Assembly (NCBI GenBank): GCA_034716535.1
Contig: JAYEJW010000516.1
Span: 1-7,481, forward strand
Direction of reading: 5' to 3'
DNA: 7,481 nucleotides
DNA from: JAYEJW01 sp034716535
GTDB taxonomy: Bacteria > Pseudomonadota > Gammaproteobacteria > Chromatiales > Chromatiaceae
Shown here: piece after piece, positions 1 to 5,994 of the stretch
Layout of the letters: every line of letters starts with the position of its first letter
Position numbering within the stretch: the first letter of the stretch is position 1
The notes under the pieces: model-generated
Seen by the model: the letters and a program-made list of their open reading frames with translations, nothing else
Told to the model about the DNA's origin: nothing
Databases searched by the model: none
Program-made: the position numbers and the translations under genes

Positions 1-8
1 GCAATCTC

Positions 9-89
9 GTAGGGCGGATCAAGGAGCGCAGCGACGGATCCGCCGATGGCCGCGATTTTGGTGGGTCCGCTTCGCTTGACCCACCCTAC
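9..89. repeat. REP-like element: two related hairpins in inverted orientation
   Basis: Two similar palindromic units face each other. Unit 1 (9-44) starts GTAGGG and has arms GGCGGATC (13-20) and GATCCGCC (37-44). Unit 2 (60-89) is read from the other strand; it also starts GTAGGG and has arms GGTGGGTC (60-67) and GACCCACC (78-85). The outer ends GTAGGG (9-14) and CCCTAC (84-89) are inverted repeats of each other. The loops are related: both begin AAG and contain AGCG. The arms differ at two positions, and both changes are compensated on the opposite arm. The layout matches bacterial interspersed palindromic (REP/BIME-type) elements, which are non-coding and often spread by RAYT transposases encoded elsewhere. 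The family name and copy number cannot be read from one window. Confidence 0.75.
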
Positions 90-94
90 AGCGG

Positions 95-114
95 CCGGGG
101 TGCCCCGGGTTTTT
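95..114 (+). terminator. possible intrinsic terminator, plus strand
   Basis: CCGGGG (95-100) and CCCCGG (103-108) are complementary and are followed by G and five Ts (110-114). A real loop needs at least three bases, so the usable stem is about five GC pairs around GTGC. It could end transcription of a plus-strand gene left of the window, which would converge on the tRNA gene. The stem is short and it sits directly beside the REP-like element, so it may be chance. Confidence 0.35.
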
Positions 115-220
115 GAGAAGCTACCAAAGTTGCGTCTATCTATCTGTTTTTGTTGACCATAACGTCGCACCGCGCTCGCTTTTCATCCGCACATTCTCCG
201 GCACACGCGGCGCGACAGAA

Positions 221-257
221 ACAGAAAAGCCGCTTCAGAAAAACTCTGAAACGGCTT
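221..257 (-). terminator. intrinsic terminator downstream of tRNA-Pro
   Basis: Read on the minus strand, a 13-bp stem is formed by 257-245 and 239-227, with one G-U wobble and a five-base loop (GTTTT). It ends in a T-rich stretch (TTTTCTGTTTCTG) below position 228. It lies 18 bases past the CCA end of tRNA-Pro, so it is the expected 3' end of that transcript. Confidence 0.85.
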
Positions 258-274
258 GATTCTCAAAAACTTTA

Positions 275-352
<78 letters not shown>

Positions 353-363
353 CGAAGCAACAC

Positions 364-392
364 AGGATATTTATCGAGCCGCCGATTGTCAA
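364..392 (-). promoter_or_regulatory. sigma70-type promoter of tRNA-Pro
   Basis: On the minus strand a perfect -35 box TTGACA (392-387) is followed by exactly 17 bases and the -10 box TATCCT (369-364, 4 of 6 consensus). The tRNA 5' end lies 11 bases past the -10 box, which leaves a leader of only about five bases after a normal start site. It begins five bases beyond the merR-family stop codon, so it drives the tRNA rather than the protein genes. The start site itself is inferred. Confidence 0.8.
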
Positions 393-397
393 TCGGC
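381..397. repeat. perfect hairpin overlapping the tRNA-Pro -35 box
   Basis: GCCGATT (381-387) and AATCGGC (391-397) form a perfect 7-bp inverted repeat around GTC. It starts on the base next to the merR-family stop codon (400-398) and contains the TTGACA box of the tRNA promoter. No T-run follows on the minus strand, so it is not a standard intrinsic terminator. It may protect or help end the 3' end of the upstream transcript, serve as a protein-binding site on the promoter, or be chance. Confidence 0.55.
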
Positions 398-757
398 TCA
401 ACGCTTGAGGATGTGCAGAATCTCCTCGAGCTCCAATCGCATCTGACGAAGGATCTGGTGGCTCTGGGATGCGTCTTGTTTGGCGCTTTCGCCGGAGAGC
501 TGCTGACGGGCTCCTCCGATCGTGAAGCCCTGCTCGTAGAGCAGGCTGCGGATCTGGCGGACCATGAGAACATCGTGGCGCTGATAGTAGCGACGGTTCC
601 CCCGCCGCTTCACCGGCTTGAGCTGGGGGAACTCCTGCTCCCAGTAGCGGAGCACGTGAGGCTTGACTCCGCAGAGCTCGCTGACCTCACCGATGGTGAA
701 GTAGCGCTTGCCGGGTATGGGCGGCAGCTCGGTATTGCTACTGCTCGCTTCCAGCAT
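398..757 (-). CDS. MerR-family transcriptional regulator (orphan, next to ihfA)
   Basis: This 119-residue protein has a MerR-type winged helix-turn-helix. The recognition region starts at about residue 18 (RYFTIGEVSELCGVKPHVLR) and is followed by the wing (KPVKRRGNRRYYQRHD, about 47-62) and a helix ending near residue 87. The remaining 30 residues are polar and helical (about 98-118) and probably form a dimerising coiled coil. No effector domain and no metal-binding cysteine cluster are present; the only cysteine is Cys29 inside the DNA-binding part. The length and sequence match the small MerR-like protein encoded after ihfA in pseudomonads and relatives, whose target I do not know. The ATG start overlaps the end of ihfA by 20 bases, with GGTGGAAG as a likely ribosome binding site, so the two genes are probably translated from one mRNA and may be coupled. 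Membership of the family is secure; the regulated gene is unknown. Confidence 0.9.
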   Translation of the reverse strand: MLEASSSNTELPPIPGKRYFTIGEVSELCGVKPHVLRYWEQEFPQLKPVKRRGNRRYYQRHDVLMVRQIRSLLYEQGFTIGGARQQLSGESAKQDASQSHQILRQMRLELEEILHILKR

Positions 758-1037
758 AGGCTTCCACCCTGGATTTTAGTTTTTGGCCGGGACGGAAAGT
801 CACCACACGTCGGGCGGTAATGGGAATTTCTTCACCCGTTTTCGGGTTACGGCCAGGGCGTTGCTTCTTCTCCCGCAGATCGAAATTGCCGAAGCCGGAC
901 AGCTTCACCTGCTCGCCCTTCTCGAGAGCCGTGCGAATCTCTTCGAAGAACATCTCGACCATGTCCTTGGCTTCACGCTTGTTCAGGCCCAGCTCTTCAA
1001 ATAGGTACTCTGCCATGTCGGCCTTGGTCAATGCCAT
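738..1037 (-). CDS. ihfA: integration host factor subunit alpha
   Basis: IHF-alpha pairs with IHF-beta (ihfB, not in this window) to bind and sharply bend DNA at specific sites, helping recombination, replication initiation, sigma54 promoters and nucleoid structure. The 99-residue length equals that of E. coli IHF-alpha and the sequence aligns throughout. The start MALTKADMAEYLFEELGL, the core KLSGFGNFDLREKKQRPGRNPKTG and the C-terminal FRPGQKLKSRVE are all present. The intercalating proline of the beta arm is Pro65 in GRNPKTG, and the arm motif separates it clearly from HU. The gene begins 4 bases after the pheT stop codon; its ribosome binding site AGGGA lies within the last codons of pheT, so translation is probably coupled. 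In E. coli ihfA also follows pheT and has an additional promoter inside pheT, but I could not identify one here. Confidence 0.98.
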   Translation of the reverse strand: MALTKADMAEYLFEELGLNKREAKDMVEMFFEEIRTALEKGEQVKLSGFGNFDLREKKQRPGRNPKTGEEIPITARRVVTFRPGQKLKSRVEAYAGSEQ

Positions 1038-1041
1038 AGCG

Positions 1042-3420
1042 TCAATCCCTCAGTCGTGCCCCAAGTTCACTCTCGAGCCGCGCCAGCACGCGGCCAACGG
1101 TCTGATCGACCTCCTGATCTGTAAGTGTCTGAGAAGATGCTTGCAAAATCAATCCCAAAGCCAAACTTTTTCGTCCGAAATCTATTTTTTCGCCCTGGTA
1201 GACATCGAACAGGACGATATCCCGCAGCAAATCGGAGGCCGCCGCCCTTACACAATCGCTTATCCGTTCGTAGGCCACGTCCAGGTCGACCACGATGGCG
1301 AGGTCCCGTCGGATGGCGGGGTAGCGGGAAAGCGGCTTGAAAGCCGGCAGCGCGCCCTGCTCGACCTCGGCAAGGGCGATTTCGAAGAGGTAGGCGTTTC
1401 CGTTAATGTCCAGCTCCGCCGCCAGGGCCGGATGCAGCATCCCGATCAGGCCCACGACGCGACCCTCGCGCTCGATCCGGGCGGTCTGTCCGGGGTGCAA
1501 AGCAGGATGCTCTGCTGGAACGAATCGGAATTGCTCCTCGCGGCCCGTCAGGTGCAGCAGCGCTTCCACGTCCGCCTTGGCACCGAAGAAGTCGACCGGG
1601 CGCACCGCCATACCCCACTGCTCGGGGGCAGTCACACCGACGACCAGACCCGCAAGTATCATGTCCTGGCGCAGGTCGCCGCCCTCCTTCAGGAAGCGCT
1701 GCCCACTCTCGAAGATACGCACGCGCTCCTGCTGGCGAGCCTGGTTCTGCCGCGCGGTTTGGAGCAAACCAGGCCAGAGGCTGGTGCGCATGGCGGACAT
1801 GTCGGCCGAGATGGGGTTTGCGAGGGTCAAGACCGAGTGGCCCGGGTCCACCCGTTGTTGGAGTTCGGGGCTCACGAAGCTGTAAGTGACGACCTCGTGG
1901 TATCCACGGGCCACCAGGGCAAGCTTGGCCCGGTCCAGGTCGAAGGCGGTCTCCGGCGGGGCGTTGGTGGTGGCCGCGGAACTGGCATGGGTGATGGGAA
2001 TGTTCTCGTAACCGTGGATGCGTCCGATCTCGGCGATCAGGTCCACTTCCAGCAGGATGTCGAAACGGCTCGTCGGCGGCAGAACGGTCCAACCGTCGGC
2101 AGCGGGGGTAAGCAGCACGCCCAACCGGGTGAGGATGTCCTCCAGGGTGCCGTCGGTGATGTCCACCCCCAGCACCTGGCGCACCCTTTCTCGGCGCAGG
2201 CGCAGCTCCCTGGGTCGCGGTAGGTGCTCTACCGAGCCCACGTCCACCACAGGGCCCGGCTCACCGCCCACGATGTCCAGCAGCAATCGGGTCGCGCGCT
2301 CCACCGCCCTCGCCTGTAGTCCAGGGTCGACACCGCGCTCGAAGCGATGGGACGAGTCGGTATGGAGTCCGTAGCTGCGCGCCTTACCGCTGATGGCTTC
2401 CGGGGCAAAGAAGGCACTCTCGAGCAGAATGTCGCGGGTGCCGTCCCCGACACCCGTGTCCGCGCCGCCCATGATGCCCGCCAGAGCCACCGGCCTGTCG
2501 GCGTCCGCAATGACCAGCGTATCGGAGCGCAGCCCAATCTCTTCGTCGTTGAGCAGACTGAGCCGCTCACCCTCCTCGGCCATGCGCACGCGGATCTCAC
2601 CATCCAACCGGTCGAGATCGAAACCGTGCATGGGCTGGCCGAGCTCTATCAGCACGTAGTTGGTGACGTCCACCACGGGGCTGATGCTGCGCAGCCCGCT
2701 ACGGCGCAGGCGCTCCTGCATCCACAAGGGCGTCTCAGCGGTGGGCTCGGTGTTGCGGATCACCCGGCAGACGTAACGGGGACATGCCTCGGGGGCTTCC
2801 AGGCGCACAGGGAAACGGTCTTCGATGCTGGCCGGCACTGGCTCTATCGCCGGCATGTTCACCGGGCTGCGGTTGATGACGCCCACCTCCCTGGACACGC
2901 CGGTCAGGCTCAGGCAGTCGCCACGGTCCGGGGTGAGGTCCAGTTCGATGCATTGATCGTCGAGCGCCAGGAAGGCCCGGAAGTCCTCCCCCAGCGGTGC
3001 ATCCGCGGGCAGCGGCATGATCCCCTCGGAGGCGTCGGCGAGGCCGAGCTCCGCCGCGGAACAGATCATTCCCAGGGATTCCACTCCGCGCAGCTTTGCC
3101 CGCTTGATCTTGAAGTCCCCCGGCAGACGCGCGCCCACCAAGGCGACGGGCACCTTCATTCCTTCGGCCACGTTGGCAGCGCCGCAGATGATCTGCAGAG
3201 GCTCATCCATCCCGGCATCGACGCGGCAGACGCGCAGCTTCTCGGCGTCGGGATGAGGCTCCACCGCCTGAACCTCTCCGACCACCACGCCGCTGAACGC
3301 GGGGACCGCCGGCTCGACGGCATCCACCTCGAGCCCCGCCATGCTCAACTGATCCGCCAACGTCTGGGTGTCCACGTTCGGATCCACCCACTCGCGCAGC
3401 CATGATTCACTGAATCGCAT
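1042..3420 (-). CDS. pheT: phenylalanyl-tRNA synthetase beta subunit
   Basis: PheT is the beta subunit of the cytoplasmic (alpha-beta)2 enzyme that charges tRNA-Phe with phenylalanine, and it houses the editing site that hydrolyses Tyr-tRNA-Phe. The protein has 792 residues, against 795 in E. coli, and is collinear with it. In order it shows an OB-fold tRNA-binding domain (about 44-150), the B3/B4 editing domain (about 210-385), a B5 DNA-binding-like domain (about 405-475), the inactive synthetase-like core (about 490-690) and the C-terminal FDX-ACB anticodon-binding domain from about 697 (LSRYPAIRRDLAIVV). The editing residues known from E. coli (His261, Glu334, Thr354) correspond to His265 (PMHGFD), Glu334 (LLESAFF) and Thr354 (LHTDSSHRFERG), so editing should be intact. 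The ATG is preceded by AGGA nine bases upstream. pheS lies 131 bases upstream and ihfA starts 4 bases downstream. Confidence 0.98.
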   Translation of the reverse strand: MRFSESWLREWVDPNVDTQTLADQLSMAGLEVDAVEPAVPAFSGVVVGEVQAVEPHPDAEKLRVCRVDAGMDEPLQIICGAANVAEGMKVPVALVGARLPGDFKIKRAKLRGVESLGMICSAAELGLADASEGIMPLPADAPLGEDFRAFLALDDQCIELDLTPDRGDCLSLTGVSREVGVINRSPVNMPAIEPVPASIEDRFPVRLEAPEACPRYVCRVIRNTEPTAETPLWMQERLRRSGLRSISPVVDVTNYVLIELGQPMHGFDLDRLDGEIRVRMAEEGERLSLLNDEEIGLRSDTLVIADADRPVALAGIMGGADTGVGDGTRDILLESAFFAPEAISGKARSYGLHTDSSHRFERGVDPGLQARAVERATRLLLDIVGGEPGPVVDVGSVEHLPRPRELRLRRERVRQVLGVDITDGTLEDILTRLGVLLTPAADGWTVLPPTSRFDILLEVDLIAEIGRIHGYENIPITHASSAATTNAPPETAFDLDRAKLALVARGYHEVVTYSFVSPELQQRVDPGHSVLTLANPISADMSAMRTSLWPGLLQTARQNQARQQERVRIFESGQRFLKEGGDLRQDMILAGLVVGVTAPEQWGMAVRPVDFFGAKADVEALLHLTGREEQFRFVPAEHPALHPGQTARIEREGRVVGLIGMLHPALAAELDINGNAYLFEIALAEVEQGALPAFKPLSRYPAIRRDLAIVVDLDVAYERISDCVRAAASDLLRDIVLFDVYQGEKIDFGRKSLALGLILQASSQTLTDQEVDQTVGRVLARLESELGARLRD

Positions 3421-3476
3421 CGTCCGTTGTCCTGTCTAGCTCGGTCGGAGACGGGTCTCGATGGGGCCGATCTCCA

Positions 3477-3528
3477 GCGGATTCCGCAGGGGTCCCGACG
3501 CCGGGCGGTACCCGCTTGAAAGCGGAAT
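3477..3528. repeat. nested and competing inverted repeats in the pheS-pheT spacer
   Basis: The 131-base spacer between pheS and pheT holds several complementary segments. ATTCCGC (3481-3487) pairs with GCGGAAT (3522-3528) across 34 bases. GCGGA (3477-3481) pairs with TCCGC (3483-3487) and so competes for the same segment. CCGCTT (3512-3517) pairs with AAGCGG (3520-3525). A further GAGAC/GTCTC pair lies at 3448-3459. No T-run follows, so it is not an intrinsic terminator. It may be mRNA structure that separates or stabilises the two cistrons; chance pairing in GC-rich DNA is also possible. Confidence 0.5.
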
Positions 3529-3551
3529 CTTACGAGTAACTTATTAGATAG

Positions 3552-4583
3552 CTATGCGAATTGCCTGAGAAACCTCAGGTCATTCTCGAAGTAGAGGCGA
3601 ATGTCGTTAATGCCGTAGCGCAGCATCGCCAACCGCTCTACGCCCATCCCGAACGCGTACCCGAGGTATTGCTCCGCGTCGATGCCGACGTGGCGGAAGA
3701 CCTCGGGGTGGATCATGCCGCAACCCAGGACCTCCAGCCAGCCGGTCTGCTTGCACACGCGACAGCCCGAGCCGTTGCACATAACGCACTGTATGTCCAC
3801 CTCGGCCGAGGGCTCGGTGAAGGGGAAGTACGAGGGGCGAAAGCGCAGCTTCAGATCCTGCTCGAAGAAGTTGCGCAGAAAGTCGTAGAGCACGCCCTTG
3901 AGGTCGGCGAACGTCGCCTGCTTGTCCACCAGAAAACCCTCCACCTGGTGGAACATGGGGGTGTGGGTCAGGTCAGAGTCGCAGCGATAGACGCGGCCCG
4001 GTGCGATGATCCGCAGCGGAGGGCCCTGATTCTCCATCACCCGGATCTGCACCGGCGAGGTGTGCGTGCGCAGGAGCAGATGCTCGTCGAAGTAGAAGGT
4101 GTCGTGCATCGCCCGGGCAGGATGATGGGCGGGGATGTTGAGGGCCTCGAAGTTGTGGTAGTCGTCCTCGACCTCGGGCCCCTCGGCGACGCTGAAGCCC
4201 GCGTTGGCGAACAGCCGCTCGATGCGCTGCAGGGTGCGGGTGATGGGGTGCAGGCCTCCGGGGCGCTGGCCGCGCCCGGGTAGGGTGACGTCGATGCGCT
4301 CCTTGGCGAGACGCGCCTCCAGGGATGCCTGCTCCAACACCGCCTTGCGGCCCTCGATGGCCTCCTGCACCGCCACCTTGGCCCGATTGATGGCCTGCCC
4401 CGCTTCCGGCCGTTGCTCCTTGGGCAGCTTACCAAGCTGTTTGAGCTGCGCGGTCAGCACGCCGCTCTTGCCCAGAAAGCGCACGCGAACCTGATCCAGG
4501 GATGCGAGATCCGTCGCCGCGGCGATCTTTTCCAGCGCGTCCTTGCGAAGTTGCTCGATACCGAGTCCGCTCTCTTCGATCAT
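3552..4583 (-). CDS. pheS: phenylalanyl-tRNA synthetase alpha subunit
   Basis: PheS is the catalytic alpha subunit of phenylalanyl-tRNA synthetase; it activates phenylalanine with ATP and transfers it to tRNA-Phe. It has 343 residues, against 327 in E. coli. The N-terminal 90 or so residues form the coiled-coil arm that contacts tRNA, followed by the class II catalytic core. Motif 1 lies near 129-157 (GPEVEDDYHNFEALNIP), motif 2 near 195-216 (GRVYRCDSDLTHTPMFHQ) and motif 3 near 308-324 (YAFGMGVERLAMLRYG). Ala310 corresponds to E. coli Ala294, which shapes the phenylalanine pocket, so normal specificity is expected. The extra length is mainly an insertion with CX2CX4CX2C (Cys266, 269, 274, 277) just before GWLEVLGCGM. 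E. coli lacks it, but similar cysteine-rich loops occur in other bacterial PheS. The ATG start has only a weak purine-rich site (GGAAAG) upstream, and an in-frame stop lies 24-26 bases before it, which limits other starts. Confidence 0.98.
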   Translation of the reverse strand: MIEESGLGIEQLRKDALEKIAAATDLASLDQVRVRFLGKSGVLTAQLKQLGKLPKEQRPEAGQAINRAKVAVQEAIEGRKAVLEQASLEARLAKERIDVTLPGRGQRPGGLHPITRTLQRIERLFANAGFSVAEGPEVEDDYHNFEALNIPAHHPARAMHDTFYFDEHLLLRTHTSPVQIRVMENQGPPLRIIAPGRVYRCDSDLTHTPMFHQVEGFLVDKQATFADLKGVLYDFLRNFFEQDLKLRFRPSYFPFTEPSAEVDIQCVMCNGSGCRVCKQTGWLEVLGCGMIHPEVFRHVGIDAEQYLGYAFGMGVERLAMLRYGINDIRLYFENDLRFLRQFA

Positions 4584-4777
4584 GGCCCTACTTTCCGGGA
4601 AGCGTAACTAGAATGATTGCCGACTACAGGCTTCGGCTTGCCTCAACAGTGCAACTCCGACTTGGTGGGTTCAGGCGCGAAACGACACCCATCGGACGGG
4701 CTAAACGCACGACAAAGCCACCCCTCGTCCACACTGCATAAATGCAAGCTGCGTCGAGGCTCCACTTCGGCGCATAG
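4584..4777 (-). promoter_or_regulatory. pheST leader region
   Basis: About 190 bases separate the terminator behind rplT from the pheS start codon. If that terminator works, pheST needs its own promoter here or read-through. I see no promoter with two good boxes; TTGCAC in the proximal half has only poor -10 partners. A 24-codon ATG frame (4775-4701) has one phenylalanine and is not a Phe attenuator peptide like E. coli pheM. A 12-base palindrome TGCATAAATGCA lies at 4735-4746. No other gene is supported. Confidence 0.45.
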
Positions 4778-4807
4778 AAAAAGGGGAAAGACCGCGGCCT
4801 TTCCCCT
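4778..4807 (-). terminator. intrinsic terminator between rplT and pheS
   Basis: On the minus strand the perfect 9-bp stem AGGGGAAAG (4807-4799) / CTTTCCCCT (4790-4782) encloses an eight-base loop, and four more Ts follow the stem (4781-4778). It begins 34 bases past the rplT stop codon. It should end, or partly end, the thrS-infC-rpmI-rplT transcript and so separate it from pheST. In E. coli the corresponding position carries the pheST attenuator, so conditional read-through is possible. Confidence 0.85.
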
Positions 4808-4841
4808 CTTCCCCCACAGGCTGCCGCGAACGGCCCCTGCG

Positions 4842-5201
4842 TCAGGCAGATAACGCCGTTTTCGCCTGATCCGCCAAGGCCGTGAAGCCGGCCTTGTCGT
4901 GGTAAGCAATGTCCGCCAGCACCTTGCGGTCGACCTCGACCCCGGCCTCCTTCAGGCCGTTGATGAGGCGGCTGTAGGACAGGCCGTTCTCGCGGGCCGC
5001 CGCATTGATGCGGACGATCCACAGGGACCGGAACTGGCGTTTCTTCTGGCGCCGGTCACGATAGGCATATTGTCCGGCCTTGATGACCGCCTGTTTGGCG
5101 ACACGGTACACCTTGCTGCGGGCACCGTAGTAGCCCTTGGCCTCATTCAGCACCTTCTTATGACGGGCGCGTGCTGTAACGCCGCGTTTTACGCGTGGCA
5201 T
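4842..5201 (-). CDS. rplT: 50S ribosomal protein L20
   Basis: L20 is an early-assembly protein of the large ribosomal subunit that binds 23S rRNA. The 119 residues match the family length (118 in E. coli). The basic N-terminal extension (RVKRGVTARARHKKVLN) is followed by the highly conserved block around residues 24-66 (GYYGARSKVYRVAKQA, YAYRDRRQKKRQFR, LWIVRINAAAR) and the globular C-terminal half (YSRLINGLKEAGVEVDRK). The ATG has a good ribosome binding site, GGAGAG, 5 bases upstream. The gene starts 13 bases after the rpmI stop codon, which favours translational coupling. In E. coli L20 represses translation of rpmI and rplT by binding the infC-rpmI mRNA; the conserved order makes this likely here but the RNA site was not identified. 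Confidence 0.98.
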   Translation of the reverse strand: MPRVKRGVTARARHKKVLNEAKGYYGARSKVYRVAKQAVIKAGQYAYRDRRQKKRQFRSLWIVRINAAARENGLSYSRLINGLKEAGVEVDRKVLADIAYHDKAGFTALADQAKTALSA

Positions 5202-5214
5202 GAGTTCTCTCCGG

Positions 5215-5412
5215 TCAGCAGTACGGGATCATCCGTTGGGCGGACTTCACATCGGCCTTGTGGAGCGTGTCGGGGGAGCGCAGGTGGCGCTTCCGCTTGG
5301 TGCTCTTCTTGGTCAGGATGTGCCGCCGGTGTGAGGCGTTCCGTTTAAACGAACCGGAGGCGTTGCGCTTAAAGCGCTTCGCGGCTCCACGATTGGTCTT
5401 GAGCTTAGGCAT
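5215..5412 (-). CDS. rpmI: 50S ribosomal protein L35
   Basis: L35 is a small basic protein of the large ribosomal subunit. The 65 residues equal the E. coli length. The family signature is clear: MPKLKTNRGAAKRFKRN at the start, then HILTKKSTKRKRHLR near residues 30-44, with many Lys and Arg throughout. GGAG lies nine bases before the ATG. The gene sits 50 bases behind infC and 13 bases ahead of rplT. The short spacer upstream is where E. coli and related bacteria place part of the L20 feedback site. Confidence 0.98.
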   Translation of the reverse strand: MPKLKTNRGAAKRFKRNASGSFKRNASHRRHILTKKSTKRKRHLRSPDTLHKADVKSAQRMIPYC

Positions 5413-5462
5413 CTCTCTGTACTCCGCTATTTGCTCATTCTGTTACGCGGCAAAAATCACCG

Positions 5463-5981
5463 CTATTTCTTCTTGGGGCCCAGCACCATCACCATTTGGC
5501 GTCCTTCCATCTGGGGTTGCTGCTCCACGGCGCTGATCTCGGCCAAATCCCCTTCCACGCGCCGGAGCAGTTGCAGCCCCAGTTCCCGGTGGGCGTGCTC
5601 GCGCCCACGGAAGCGCATGGTGACCTTGGCCTTGTCCCCGTAGTTTAGGAAACGCGTCAGGTTGCGCAGTTTGACCTGATAGTCTCCCTCGTCCGTCCCG
5701 GGACGAAATTTCACCTCCTTGACCTGAACCTGCTTCTGTTTTTTCCTCGCCTCGGTTTTCTTCTTCTTCTGATCGAAGAGAAACCTCCCGAAATCCATGA
5801 GGCGACAGACCGGCGGATCGGCGGTGGGAACGATCTCCACCAAATCCAATCCTTCACCGTTGGCCCGCTCCTGGGCATCCCCCAACTGTACGATCCCGAC
5901 CTGATTTCCTTCCGCATCGATGAGCCGCACCTCGGCGACGGTTATTTCGTTATTGACGCGGTTTCTTTTTGGCGCAGCGAT
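5463..5981 (-). CDS. infC: translation initiation factor IF-3 (ATC start)
   Basis: IF3 binds the 30S subunit, keeps it apart from 50S and checks the start codon and initiator tRNA. From the ATC the protein has 172 residues (E. coli 180). The N-domain includes RNRVNNEI, DLVEIVPTADPPVCRLMDFGRF, then a basic linker (DQKKKKTEARKKQKQ), and the C-domain has VKEVKFRPGTDEGDYQVK, MRFRGREHAHRELG and EGRQMVMVLGPKKK. The ATC at 5981-5979 is chosen because GGAGG (5994-5990) lies eight bases upstream. The only conventional in-frame start upstream, TTG at 5999-5997, follows a TAG codon directly and has no ribosome binding site; using it would add six residues and place the GGAGG inside the gene. Non-standard AUU/AUC/AUA starts are well known for infC and underlie autorepression by IF3. 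Product identity is certain; the start is an inference. Confidence 0.96.
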   Translation of the reverse strand: MAAPKRNRVNNEITVAEVRLIDAEGNQVGIVQLGDAQERANGEGLDLVEIVPTADPPVCRLMDFGRFLFDQKKKKTEARKKQKQVQVKEVKFRPGTDEGDYQVKLRNLTRFLNYGDKAKVTMRFRGREHAHRELGLQLLRRVEGDLAEISAVEQQPQMEGRQMVMVLGPKKK

Positions 5982-5994
5982 AGCAGGTTCCTCC
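5979..5994 (-). promoter_or_regulatory. infC ribosome binding site with ATC start codon
   Basis: Minus strand: GGAGG (5994-5990), eight bases of spacing, then ATC (5981-5979). This is a near-ideal Shine-Dalgarno sequence joined to a codon that IF3 discriminates against, as expected for IF3 feedback control. Confidence 0.75.

Noticed and set aside
820..2223. Long plus-strand open frame of 467 codons antisense to pheT and ihfA
   Set aside because: It lies opposite two securely identified genes, has low-complexity composition typical of antisense reading in GC-rich DNA, and resembles no family I recognise.
2347..3405. Plus-strand open frame of 352 codons antisense to pheT
   Set aside because: It is rich in His, Arg, Ala and Gly and falls entirely opposite conserved pheT codons; it is a shadow of GC-rich codon use.
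4701..4775. 24-codon frame behind the rplT terminator as a Phe attenuator peptide
   Set aside because: It contains a single phenylalanine codon, has no ribosome binding site beyond the terminator T-run, and no second terminator follows it.
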